A stretch of 64,000 bases of DNA. Origin: Fulvivirga sp. (GTDB taxonomy: Bacteria > Bacteroidota > Bacteroidia > Cytophagales > Cyclobacteriaceae). Positions within the stretch are counted from its first letter, which is position 1. Each line of letters begins with the position of its first letter. This document shows positions 8,801-16,009 of the stretch, in pieces. The stretch is taken from NCBI GenBank assembly GCA_028280565.1, contig JANQLQ010000024.1:45248-109247 (forward strand), given 5' to 3'. The translations under genes and the position numbers were made by a program. The notes under the pieces are model-generated. The model saw only the letters and a list, made by a program, of their open reading frames with translations, ran no database searches and had not been told where the DNA came from.

Positions 8801-10806
8801 TAGATACTGGAAATATTATCGATGATCCGCGTGGTTTGGGTGGTATCCTTTATTTCCAAGTTACTCACGATTTCGATCAGCATTTCCAATTCGCCCGATA
8901 CCTGTGCGATCCGTTCTCCTATTTTATCAGCCTCCACCACTTTTTTCACTTCTTCAAGATCGCGGTTCAGCATTTCCACTTTTTCTTCATAAGGAGATAA
9001 GGCTTTATCCTTTAACAGGAAGCTCACACAATCTTGCGAAACCTGGTCGTAAAACCCGGCCAATTCCTCTTCATAGTGGCCTATCTTTTGAAGGTCGGCA
9101 TACCGCAATTCCTTCAAAGAGATGATTTCCCCCCTGGCCTTTCTTAAGTCTGCCAGGTTGAGCACATACTGGTCTATATTTTTGGCGGTAGTTTTTTTTA
9201 TCCTTTTGATCAGCTCATCGGCGTTTTTGGTGGCTTCGCTGATCCTCCCCTTGGTGTCCTCTTGGATCTTGACTACTTTTTCAAATTCATCTACCGCTGA
9301 TGAAGCTACCTCCCGGATCTCTTCCAGCGGACTGTTGAGCTGGAAGGTCTCTTTTTTGTCCAGCCAGTGGTAGGTGTCCAGTATATCGGTCGAGATCTTG
9401 ATCAAGTCTACATAAAGGCCACTGTAGGCATTATCTTTATGAATAAGATTGAGCAGTTCGTTGCATTCTGCCATGGCTTTCACTACCTCCTTGTTGCCGA
9501 TCTTATTGAGGTAGGAGTTATTAGATACCTCGGCTTTATAATCAGGACCCGTATAGGGTGTTTGCCATATTTGTACTACGTGGTGCTTTTTGGGCTCATC
9601 ATCTGCCTTAAAGAGACACATTTCACCGTTTTCAAAAATAGAATACCCGTGGCAGATGGTAGGATTCTCGGCCTTTTGCTCAATTAAATTATAATGCATG
9701 AGCAGGTACGTCCCTGTTTGCCGGTTGTAAAATACATACAGGTAATCTTCACCATTGGGCGAGGCGATCCGCCGCTCAAAGATCATAGAACTAAGCTCGT
9801 TGTCGAATTTCTTGAATTCCCCGGACTGCAAATAGTACCCTTTGGTGAAAATTATACCATGGTCATCGGGAAGTAAGATACAAGCATCTTTTAACTCGTC
9901 AATCCGCCGGGCTTCATTGACCTTGGCATTGTAAACAATATAGCGGTAGCCTTCCTGGTAGGGACGTATTTTCAAGATAACAATATTACCGACTAAGGCA
10001 TAGTATATTTCGGCATCTTCCAGGGTCTGGTCCTTATGATCCACAGATTCCGAGTAGATCCCCTGGCCATCATCCGTGTTGTCCTCTACCTTGATGGTGA
10101 GGTCTCCGCCAGTGGTTTCCACAAACACCTTATCTTCAACCGAGACATGGGGGTAGCTCCCCTCCCGGAAATTATCCCTGCTAGTCTTTACCCAATTAAA
10201 GTCATGTTGCGCTGGAAATCGAAACTCATGATCGCTCCTATTATCGATGTACTTCAAACGGCCATCCGTGATCTGCCATTTAAAGGTCTTTATATCTGTG
10301 ACGTCCTTACCTACCCTGAATACCATGTGCAGGTCTATCCCGTTCTTGAAAAACCTGACAAAGTGGGTGTTTTTATAGTATTTGTAGAGTTTATTAAAAT
10401 CCTCGATAAAAGTTTCATCGCTTATCAAGTCCAATCCTGCCGCGTGGAAAGCGTGGTCCTGGTAGGTATATATGCTGAAAACATCTGCTAGTTGGGTCCC
10501 TGTTTTCAGTCCCATGTGTACATTGTAGCCAAAAAGAAAGAAATCTTGGATAGGGATCATATCCCATGGGATACAGTTGTTATCCGTGGTCACTCTTTCT
10601 GTGCCTATCAGTGCGGTCTCGATAGAGCCAAAGACCTTTTTCCTTTCTTCGTTCAGCTTTTTTAAGAGTTCCTGCAGGTGGTCCGCATTTTTCTTTAACC
10701 GGTTTTGGAGTATTTCATAGGCACCTCCTTCTAATCGGCTGGAATTTTCGCGGATCTCTCCAGGTTGGTCGAGTTCACCGTTACCGGTCATAGTGTTGTT
10801 TTTCAA
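5845..10806 (-). CDS. Giant coiled-coil AAA+ ATPase of the DUF3686 'DNA repair ATPase' type
   Basis: This 1,653-residue protein has three parts. Residues ~90-450 are beta-rich with repeated short strands, as in the DUF3686 region. Residues ~470-900 are charged, helical and rich in coiled-coil heptads. The C-terminal third holds an AAA+ domain with Walker A PPGYGKTT (near 1285), Walker B IMIYLDD (near 1350) and an AGNPYTESGE sensor-like segment. Homologues are named DNA repair ATPase, but I know of no strong evidence for repair. The flotillin, PspA and DUF4178 neighbours point to ATP-driven remodelling at membranes. The frame begins at TTG (10806); an ATG five codons later (10791) is the more likely start. 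Confidence 0.85.
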   Translation of the reverse strand: MKNNTMTGNGELDQPGEIRENSSRLEGGAYEILQNRLKKNADHLQELLKKLNEERKKVFGSIETALIGTERVTTDNNCIPWDMIPIQDFFLFGYNVHMGLKTGTQLADVFSIYTYQDHAFHAAGLDLISDETFIEDFNKLYKYYKNTHFVRFFKNGIDLHMVFRVGKDVTDIKTFKWQITDGRLKYIDNRSDHEFRFPAQHDFNWVKTSRDNFREGSYPHVSVEDKVFVETTGGDLTIKVEDNTDDGQGIYSESVDHKDQTLEDAEIYYALVGNIVILKIRPYQEGYRYIVYNAKVNEARRIDELKDACILLPDDHGIIFTKGYYLQSGEFKKFDNELSSMIFERRIASPNGEDYLYVFYNRQTGTYLLMHYNLIEQKAENPTICHGYSIFENGEMCLFKADDEPKKHHVVQIWQTPYTGPDYKAEVSNNSYLNKIGNKEVVKAMAECNELLNLIHKDNAYSGLYVDLIKISTDILDTYHWLDKKETFQLNSPLEEIREVASSAVDEFEKVVKIQEDTKGRISEATKNADELIKRIKKTTAKNIDQYVLNLADLRKARGEIISLKELRYADLQKIGHYEEELAGFYDQVSQDCVSFLLKDKALSPYEEKVEMLNRDLEEVKKVVEADKIGERIAQVSGELEMLIEIVSNLEIKDTTQTTRIIDNISSIYSKFNQLKAALKRKRKEMFSVEGKAEFNAQMKLVDQGVINFIDVCDTPEKCDEYLGKIMVQLEELEGKFSEFDEFIDKVSVKREEVYNAFENRKLNLVEEKNRRANTLAKSAERILKAVQNRIARFDSVAEINGYYASDIMIEKIREIIRELEHIGDTVKSEDIVSKLKTLKEDAVRQLKDRSELFVEGQDVIKFGTHKFTVNTQPLDLTVVNKEDSLYFHLSGTNFFERVDDDITSTYHEVIDQALVSECDDVYRGEYLVYKLLEAARHDEAIKAETLYQMPDKELKDHVTKFMSVRFDEGYVKGVHDHDATILLTALLNIMHTSDLLRYPAVSRAAAALYWKKHVDPTKKSFLNHQLKSAGIILQVFPGTREFDHLLNQLKDDLGQFLEKTGLFEPSIVEDAAEYLFYEISRGDKFVIDKVADELLHAFKEHLKTKKAQKLFDDSLRGYGDNIPEAYHHVKNWVNSFLQGNGAVHHWKDYVEEVSVILLVDDYHANKVVHASLHVTLEGLQGDHSWVKEGVYELHFNHFLCKMRKYVNDRVPLFEAYHHLKKEMTQKFSEELRLEEFKPRVMSSFVRNKLIDEVYLPLIGANLAKQMGTAGESKRTDLMGLLLLISPPGYGKTTLMEYIANRLGVIFMKINGPALGHNVLALDPEQAPNAGAREELKKLNLAFEMGDNIMIYLDDIQHCNPEFLQKFISLCDAQRKIEGVYKGKSRTYDFRGKRVCVVMAGNPYTESGEKFRIPDMLANRADIYNLGDIIGDSEEVFKLSYLENSLTSNAVLARLSGKSHKDVLSMLKIASTGQHEGIDFEASHSSEEVNEYVELLKKLLVVRDAILKVNKEYIYSAAQSDEYRTEPAFKLQGSYRDMNKIAEKVVSVMNDKELDTLILSHYESESQTLTSGAEANLLKFKSLVNKLSAGEKSRWEDILGKFLKKQELAGYGGGNPAGLVVKEMENIGKHLDGIREEMLLFNLKRKSKKDEDS

Positions 10807-10868
10807 TTATGTGTGTAACATCTGAGTCCATGCCTGTGTAATGGCACCGTGTGGTTTGGTCCATTCAT

Positions 10869-10893
10869 AACCCTTCCATAAGCAGGAAGGGTT
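10869..10893. other. Perfect 9-bp hairpin between flotillin and ATPase genes
   Basis: The arms aacccttcc and ggaagggtt are perfectly paired around a 7-base loop in the 118-base gap between the flotillin stop and the ATPase start. A clear T-run is lacking on the minus strand, where the genes lie. It may be a processing or partial attenuation site that sets ATPase levels below those of the upstream genes, rather than a full terminator. Confidence 0.5.
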
Positions 10894-10924
10894 TTGGAAT
10901 AAGCGTTGCTTGGCAGAAGTAAAC

Positions 10925-13006
10925 TTACAGTCCCAGGCTAACCGCTTTATTGTTAGATATGCCCAATGTATCGGTAAGCGATTTCAATTGGCTTAGAATA
11001 CTTTTGGATTCGCCGTCATCGGCTTTGTCCATCATTTTAAGAAGCAAAGCAGACACAGTCAGGTTTCTTAACTCTTCTGACGTTACGCCAAATTGATGTA
11101 CAAATTCCCTGATCTTGTCCCTAAAGCCTGATCCTACTTCCGAGGAAAAGAAGGTATCTTTCACCTCCCCAAGAACTTGGCTATTGGATATCAAGCGGTC
11201 CGCTGATTTACCGTTGGTAATGGCTCCTACGATCTTATCAAAAAACATCGTTTCACCTCCTACAATATCTATTTTCGCCGCTTTTAACGCCTCGGAGATC
11301 ACTTCGGCTTGAGCCCTAGCTATTTCTTGCTGGATATGGATGCGGGCAAGTTCGATCTCCTTCTCTTTTGCCAGTTCAAGCTTGAATTCTTCATGTTCTT
11401 TACTTACGCCATCCAATACCTTCATCGCTTCTGCCTTTTTCTGGATACCGTCCGCATCGGCAGTGAATTTTTCAGTCATTACCTTCGCCTCTGCTAATCC
11501 TAATTTTTCTTCCGTTTCGGCTTTAGCTATTCCCTTCATACGGATGCCCTTAGCTTCGGCCTCTGCCTGGGCCTCTATTACAGAAGCTTCTGAATCTCCT
11601 TGTTTTTCCCGGGCGGCAGCTTTAGCCTCCATTACTTGTGCTTCGGCCATTCCCAGTGCAGCAGCTTCTGCGGCTTGGGCCTCCGCTAATGTTTTCTTGG
11701 CTTCCGCTTTATGGACAGCCGATGATTCCTGTGCTTGGGCATCGATCATCATTTGTTTGGCCAGGTGCTCGGCGGCTTGTTTCTTGGCCTCTGCTGCCTT
11801 GATTTCTTTTACCAGGGCTTCTTCGGCATCTTTTTCCGCCAAGGTAACCGCTACTTTTTTAGACCTTTCCGCACCGGCCTGTGCTTTGATATCTTCCATT
11901 CGCTCCTGCTCTTCCACTACGGTCCTTTCAATAGCCACCCTCTCCCGGATCACGTCCTGGATATTTTTTCGCTCTTCTTCAACCGCCTTTTCCTTTTCGA
12001 TCTGTTTCAGTTCCACAATCCGCTCCTTCTCAGTAGCTTCCAATAATTGGGCTTGCTGTACTCGCTCATTTTCTACGGCCTCGGCCCTTTCTTTACTCTT
12101 TTGTGCCACTACGATCTCACGAAGCTTATTTTCTTCAGCTACCAAAAGCTCTTCTTCCGTGGCTATCCTTGCCCTTTCTGCTTTTAGGCGTTCTTCTTCC
12201 TTGATCTTGTCGGTTTCGGCTTCTTCGCGTGCTTTTATAGATTCTACCTCACGCTTTTGACGGGCCTCGGATTCCGCCAGTTGTTTTTCCAGCTCAAGTA
12301 CGGTCTCCTTAGCTTCTACATCTTGCTTGGTGATGGTCTTTTCTTTTTCCCGCTGGATATGATTGGCCTGTATCTTTTGTTGAGAGGTGAGATCGATGAT
12401 CTTTTTAATCCCTTCGGCATCCAGGATATTATTTTCATTCATCGCCTCGATTGGGGTTTGTTCCAGGTAGTCGATGGCACAGTCGTCCAGTACATAACCG
12501 TTAAGATCGGTGCCGATGATATTCAGGATCTCTCTTTTAAATTCATCCCGGCTATTGTAAAGTGATACGAACTCAAACTGCTTACCTACTGTTTTTAACG
12601 CTTCGGAAAACTTAGCGTCGAAGAGAAGCTCCAGCGCTTCTTGGTTAGAGGCCCGTGAGCACCCGATTGATTGTGCTACCTGCTTTACATCTTCGTGGGT
12701 CTGGTTTACCCGGACAAAAAAGGTGACTTTGATATCCGCACGCATATTGTCTTTACATACCAAACCCTCTTTACCTGTTCTTGATATCACGATGGTTTTT
12801 AAAGTGATATCCATAACCTCGAGCTTGTGTAAAACGGGCACGACAAACATTCCACTGAATGAAACTTTTGTACCTCCCATTCCCGTACGCACCAGGGCTT
12901 CTCCTTGTACCGCCTTACGATACATTTTTATAAAAGAGGAGATGATCCCTATCAGTATAATTACTCCGAATATTATACCAACTACGCCAATGATATTTTC
13001 TTGCAT
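10925..13006 (-). CDS. Flotillin-like SPFH membrane scaffold protein (YqiK-like)
   Basis: An N-terminal membrane segment (residues ~5-28) is followed by an SPFH/band 7 domain to ~215, including QGEALVRTGMGG and MDITLKTIVISR. A very long Ala/Glu/Lys-rich helical region to ~560 carries the repeated EA motifs of flotillins, and a C-terminal oligomerisation segment follows. At 693 residues it is longer than most bacterial flotillins (~500) and closer to YqiK. It should form membrane microdomain scaffolds at the cytoplasmic membrane. It begins 10 bases after the NfeD-like gene ends, the classic NfeD-flotillin pairing, so the two probably form a complex. Confidence 0.92.
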   Translation of the reverse strand: MQENIIGVVGIIFGVIILIGIISSFIKMYRKAVQGEALVRTGMGGTKVSFSGMFVVPVLHKLEVMDITLKTIVISRTGKEGLVCKDNMRADIKVTFFVRVNQTHEDVKQVAQSIGCSRASNQEALELLFDAKFSEALKTVGKQFEFVSLYNSRDEFKREILNIIGTDLNGYVLDDCAIDYLEQTPIEAMNENNILDAEGIKKIIDLTSQQKIQANHIQREKEKTITKQDVEAKETVLELEKQLAESEARQKREVESIKAREEAETDKIKEEERLKAERARIATEEELLVAEENKLREIVVAQKSKERAEAVENERVQQAQLLEATEKERIVELKQIEKEKAVEEERKNIQDVIRERVAIERTVVEEQERMEDIKAQAGAERSKKVAVTLAEKDAEEALVKEIKAAEAKKQAAEHLAKQMMIDAQAQESSAVHKAEAKKTLAEAQAAEAAALGMAEAQVMEAKAAAREKQGDSEASVIEAQAEAEAKGIRMKGIAKAETEEKLGLAEAKVMTEKFTADADGIQKKAEAMKVLDGVSKEHEEFKLELAKEKEIELARIHIQQEIARAQAEVISEALKAAKIDIVGGETMFFDKIVGAITNGKSADRLISNSQVLGEVKDTFFSSEVGSGFRDKIREFVHQFGVTSEELRNLTVSALLLKMMDKADDGESKSILSQLKSLTDTLGISNNKAVSLGL

Positions 13007-13016
13007 TGAATTTTTG

Positions 13017-13646
13017 TTATTCGTCCGGTTCTATTAAATAGTGATTTTTGTCTTTAATGTGATCAATTACCAAGGCATACTCCCCTTTTTTTATCTCAAC
13101 ACCGTCCCTTGTGACTGCGCTGATAAGTATGGAAGTACCGTTCGCTTTAATTTCGGCCTGTCCCATGCTGTTACTTTTAACGGTAAGCAATACTTTACAC
13201 CGCTTTCCTATGGGATTTACCGCCTCATCTTCTTGCCTAAGTTTCAGATAAAACTTGGCAATGGGTGTGGTAAATATTTTGGCAATGAACAGGCTTGCGA
13301 CAAAAAGGAGGACCAATATCCCGGCGTTTGCAAAAAGGTTGGTGATCCCAAAGTATTGCGCACTCAAGATCGACAATACCCATAAGGGGAAAGCCAGGAA
13401 ACTTAAGAATATCATGAATGGCATATGTCCAATGTTGAAGAATGACAGTACGCCAGCGATGCCCTCTCCTCCTACCTCTACGTCACCATCAACATCAAGA
13501 TCCGCTTCTACATCTACGTCAAAGTCCAGCGTATCGATATCAATCACCCCTATGATCACTATGATCCAATAGATCAAAACGAATGCCATGAGTACTGTGG
13601 GTATGATATTTAAGCCGGATAGAGAAGCGTCTAACAATGCTTGCAT
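13017..13646 (-). CDS. NfeD/YqiJ-like (DUF1449) membrane protein with OB-fold
   Basis: The 209-residue protein has a first membrane segment at ~16-37, an unusual acidic stretch of alternating Asp and Val (~38-60), two or three further membrane segments (~75-128) and a C-terminal beta-rich OB-like domain from ~140 (IGKRCKVLLTVK, GQAEIKANG). This layout fits the YqiJ/DUF1449 and NfeD families, which accompany flotillins and are thought to act with them in membrane domains. It lies between PspA and flotillin in the same direction with tight spacing. The acidic repeat faces the periplasm if the first helix runs inside to outside; its role is unknown. Confidence 0.85.
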   Translation of the reverse strand: MQALLDASLSGLNIIPTVLMAFVLIYWIIVIIGVIDIDTLDFDVDVEADLDVDGDVEVGGEGIAGVLSFFNIGHMPFMIFLSFLAFPLWVLSILSAQYFGITNLFANAGILVLLFVASLFIAKIFTTPIAKFYLKLRQEDEAVNPIGKRCKVLLTVKSNSMGQAEIKANGTSILISAVTRDGVEIKKGEYALVIDHIKDKNHYLIEPDE

Positions 13647-13692
13647 GCCAATGTAAGTTTAGATAGGTGTAAGTTTGGGGTGATAAGAAGGC

Positions 13693-14415
13693 TTAAGCCT
13701 CCTTATCCTTGTCCATTCCCAGCTTTGCTTTTAGTGCTGCCAGGTCGTCCGACGCTTTTAGGGAAGAGGATCCACCTTCCAGCGCTTTGTCTATTTCATC
13801 ATCGAGGCTCTTGCTCTCGTGGGCAATATCCCCGTATGATTCCGCCAGTGCCTCTTCTTCAGCTACTTTGTCTTTCATTCTTTCCAGCATAGACACTGTA
13901 CTAGATGAATCGATCTGGGCCATTTGTTTATTCAGTTTTTTAGTAGCGGTACTCACCTTTACCCTTGCTTTTAGGGTCTTCAACTCATTCTCATAGGTAC
14001 TGATCGTAGAGCGGATCTTTTTGACATTTGCATCCAGTTGTGATACATTCTTCTCAAACCTGTCCTGCTCCTCTTGCGCTCGTGTCATCTGGCCGGTAGC
14101 TTCTTCTTTTTTTACCAAAGCTTCGCTGGCTAGCCGGTCTGCCTCAGCAGGATCTAGCTCCCCGCTTTGCGCTTTTTTCAATAAAAGCATCGCCTTATTT
14201 TCATAGTCCTTTGCTTTATTCCTATAGGTATTTACATCATTTTTAGATCGTATACCCATAGCCTTTACCTCGGCCAGCGCCTGTAAGCTTTTGTCCAAGT
14301 CTTTCTTCAGGTCCCTGATCCCCTGCTCCGTCATCTTAATTGGATCTTCCAACTTATCAATGGCTGAATTTGCCTCAGCTTGCCCGATTCTAAAGAGTCT
14401 TTTAAACATATTCAT
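13693..14415 (-). CDS. pspA: PspA/IM30 family ESCRT-III-like protein
   Basis: The 240-residue protein is almost wholly helical, starting MNMFKRLFRIGQAEANSAIDKLEDP, which is the characteristic PspA start with an amphipathic membrane-binding helix followed by an EDP turn. Long coiled-coil hairpins follow, and the tail is Ser- and Lys-rich. PspA proteins polymerise on stressed membranes and belong to the ESCRT-III/Vipp1 superfamily. The gene is second in the minus-strand set, 14 bases after the YbjN-like gene. No pspF, pspB or pspC is present, so control must differ from the E. coli type; the divergent XRE regulator is a candidate. Confidence 0.92.
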   Translation of the reverse strand: MNMFKRLFRIGQAEANSAIDKLEDPIKMTEQGIRDLKKDLDKSLQALAEVKAMGIRSKNDVNTYRNKAKDYENKAMLLLKKAQSGELDPAEADRLASEALVKKEEATGQMTRAQEEQDRFEKNVSQLDANVKKIRSTISTYENELKTLKARVKVSTATKKLNKQMAQIDSSSTVSMLERMKDKVAEEEALAESYGDIAHESKSLDDEIDKALEGGSSSLKASDDLAALKAKLGMDKDKEA

Positions 14416-14429
14416 TTCGATTTAAATTA

Positions 14430-14822
14430 CTATTCTGAAAATTTTATGAGTTCTTGAGAGTATTCCCCTAACAGTAAGGCTAGGGAATTCAATGTGGCTT
14501 CTAATTCGTTAAGGTCAAGGTTTTCTAATTCGTGGGTGTTGCGGAAGATCACCTTTGAGCCTGTTTCATCCAGGACAAAGGCTCCATGCACAATATCCCT
14601 GCTTTTTTGCATCAGCTGTTTGTACACCTCTACGCTTGGGTTCTTGATCTCGAACAAGAATTGCTCTACGATCAGGATGGGGTCAGCTACACCCAAGACT
14701 AAGTTGCTAAAACCATTAGCGGCATTTTCTATGACGATCACACCATCCTCCTGGTTCTCATACGTCATATTGTAGCCTAGTTCCAATAAATACTCCTTTA
14801 CCTTTTGGAAATAGTCGTTCAT
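14430..14822 (-). CDS. YbjN/CesT-Tir chaperone-fold protein
   Basis: The 130-residue acidic protein starts with a helix (NDYFQKVKEYLLELGYN) and continues with strands (DGVIVIEN, NLVLGVADPILIVEQFLFEI) and further helices. This order resembles YbjN and type III secretion chaperones of the CesT/Tir fold. Such proteins have been reported next to PspA homologues. It is the first gene of the minus-strand set and probably supplies a small adaptor or chaperone for the PspA or ATPase components. No catalytic residues are apparent. The assignment rests on fold-like pattern and neighbourhood. Confidence 0.65.
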   Translation of the reverse strand: MNDYFQKVKEYLLELGYNMTYENQEDGVIVIENAANGFSNLVLGVADPILIVEQFLFEIKNPSVEVYKQLMQKSRDIVHGAFVLDETGSKVIFRNTHELENLDLNELEATLNSLALLLGEYSQELIKFSE

Positions 14823-15039
14823 AGTGAAAATTTATTTGGTTATCATTCAATTGATTAAGTATTATCAAATTTAAAATTTAGTAATTCATAAATTTTAAGT
14901 TACACTGTTTTAATTCATTCATTGGAACCTTTTACGGCTGATTCAACTTTCACGAACCAGATTATTTGATTATGTTTACGAACAATAATACCAAAAGTTT
15001 TGGTTTTGCAAATTTTTTTAGCGGATTAATTTTTTAAAA
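14823..15039. promoter_or_regulatory. Divergent promoter region with 15-bp palindromic operator candidate
   Basis: This AT-rich 217-base gap separates the PspA-set start from the divergent XRE regulator gene. A perfect inverted repeat, accaaaa-g-ttttggt, lies at 14990-15004, 36 bases before the regulator ATG, where an autoregulatory operator is expected. On the minus strand, taaatttg at 14866-14873 fits the Bacteroidota -7 consensus TAnnTTTG about 45 bases before the YbjN-like start; a matching -33 element is not obvious. Confidence 0.5.
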
Positions 15040-15831
15040 ATGTCACAGATCGGCAAGAATATAAAAAGAATAAGAAGCACTAAAAAGCTGAGCCAGAGCC
15101 AGTTTGCAGAAATTTTCAATCTTACCCGTGGTAGCGTGGGGGCTTACGAAGAAGGCAGAGCCGAGCCAAAAATCGATACCATTATTCAAATAGCCAATTA
15201 TTTTAGCTTATCCATCGATCTCCTTCTTAACAAAGAATTAACCGTAAATGACCTGTATCATTTTGATGTGCTTAATCAAAAATTGAACGAAGCCCATCAT
15301 TTTCAACGGCCGGGAAGCAAGGCTTTTCGTAAAGGAGGTATCGGCTTTGTGCGAATAGAGAGCCAACTGGAATACATTGTGAACCATACCAACAGGGATT
15401 TCATTTCTAACCTCCCACAAATTGAGCTCCCTGTGAATTTCAAAGGCACTACACGCGCTTTTGAGCTCAACGGCAGCGAAATGGAGTACAACCAAAACGG
15501 CTTGCACCACGGGGACATCTTACTCTGCCTCCATGAACCTCTACAGGAATTTAAACCCCACATAGGAAATGTCTATGTGATCATACGCAACGAGGCTATT
15601 ATTACGCGGAGGCTAAGATCAATATCCGGGAAAAACATTGTCTTTGCCAGTGACGATCCAAATTACCCTTTCATCACAGCCAATAGTGATGAAATTCTTG
15701 AGCTGTGGGCCGTAAAAGGGGCTTACAGCACCTACCTGCACCCTCCAAAAATGATCGAGAACCGGGTAATGCTCTTAGAGAACCGGCTGGAGGAATTAGA
15801 GAAAAGAGTGAGTGGCTTAGGAAAGGGGTAA
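15040..15831 (+). CDS. XRE-family regulator with S24/LexA-like C-terminal domain
   Basis: Residues 1-65 form a helix-turn-helix (SQSQFAEIFNLTRGSVGAYE, with EPKIDTII after it). The C-terminal half has the beta-rich layout of S24 peptidase-like repressors: FELNGSEMEY, then HGDILLC, then ITRRL. In active LexA/CI proteins the motif is GDSM, followed later by a lysine. Here the serine is separated from the methionine (GSEM) and the expected lysine position carries arginine (RRL), so self-cleavage seems unlikely. A C-terminal coiled-coil (MLLENRLEELEKRV) may dimerise it. Divergence from the PspA set and the palindrome upstream suggest that it controls itself and that set. Confidence 0.8.
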   Translation: MSQIGKNIKRIRSTKKLSQSQFAEIFNLTRGSVGAYEEGRAEPKIDTIIQIANYFSLSIDLLLNKELTVNDLYHFDVLNQKLNEAHHFQRPGSKAFRKGGIGFVRIESQLEYIVNHTNRDFISNLPQIELPVNFKGTTRAFELNGSEMEYNQNGLHHGDILLCLHEPLQEFKPHIGNVYVIIRNEAIITRRLRSISGKNIVFASDDPNYPFITANSDEILELWAVKGAYSTYLHPPKMIENRVMLLENRLEELEKRVSGLGKG

Positions 15832-16009
15832 GTTTTGCACAGGGTGTTTTCAAAAACCAGTGTCAAGTGTGAGCTCTGTTCGAGGTATTGGAAGGCTCTC
15901 GATCAGTTGGCAGTTGGCAAAGGACAGTAGGCAAAAAAATAAACGGAAGCTAATCCCCAGTTTAACCTGGTTTTAAGCCTAGGCTCAATGATTTTAAATC
16001 GAACTAAGG

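Noticed and set aside
10036..10491. 151-codon plus-strand frame opposite the giant ATPase
   Set aside because: It lies fully inside the ATPase gene on the other strand, with no recognisable domain or start context.
11340..12260. 306-codon plus-strand frame, Ser/Ala-rich
   Set aside because: It is antisense to the Ala/Glu/Lys-rich helix of the flotillin gene. Its composition is the mirror of that biased codon use and it has no domain.
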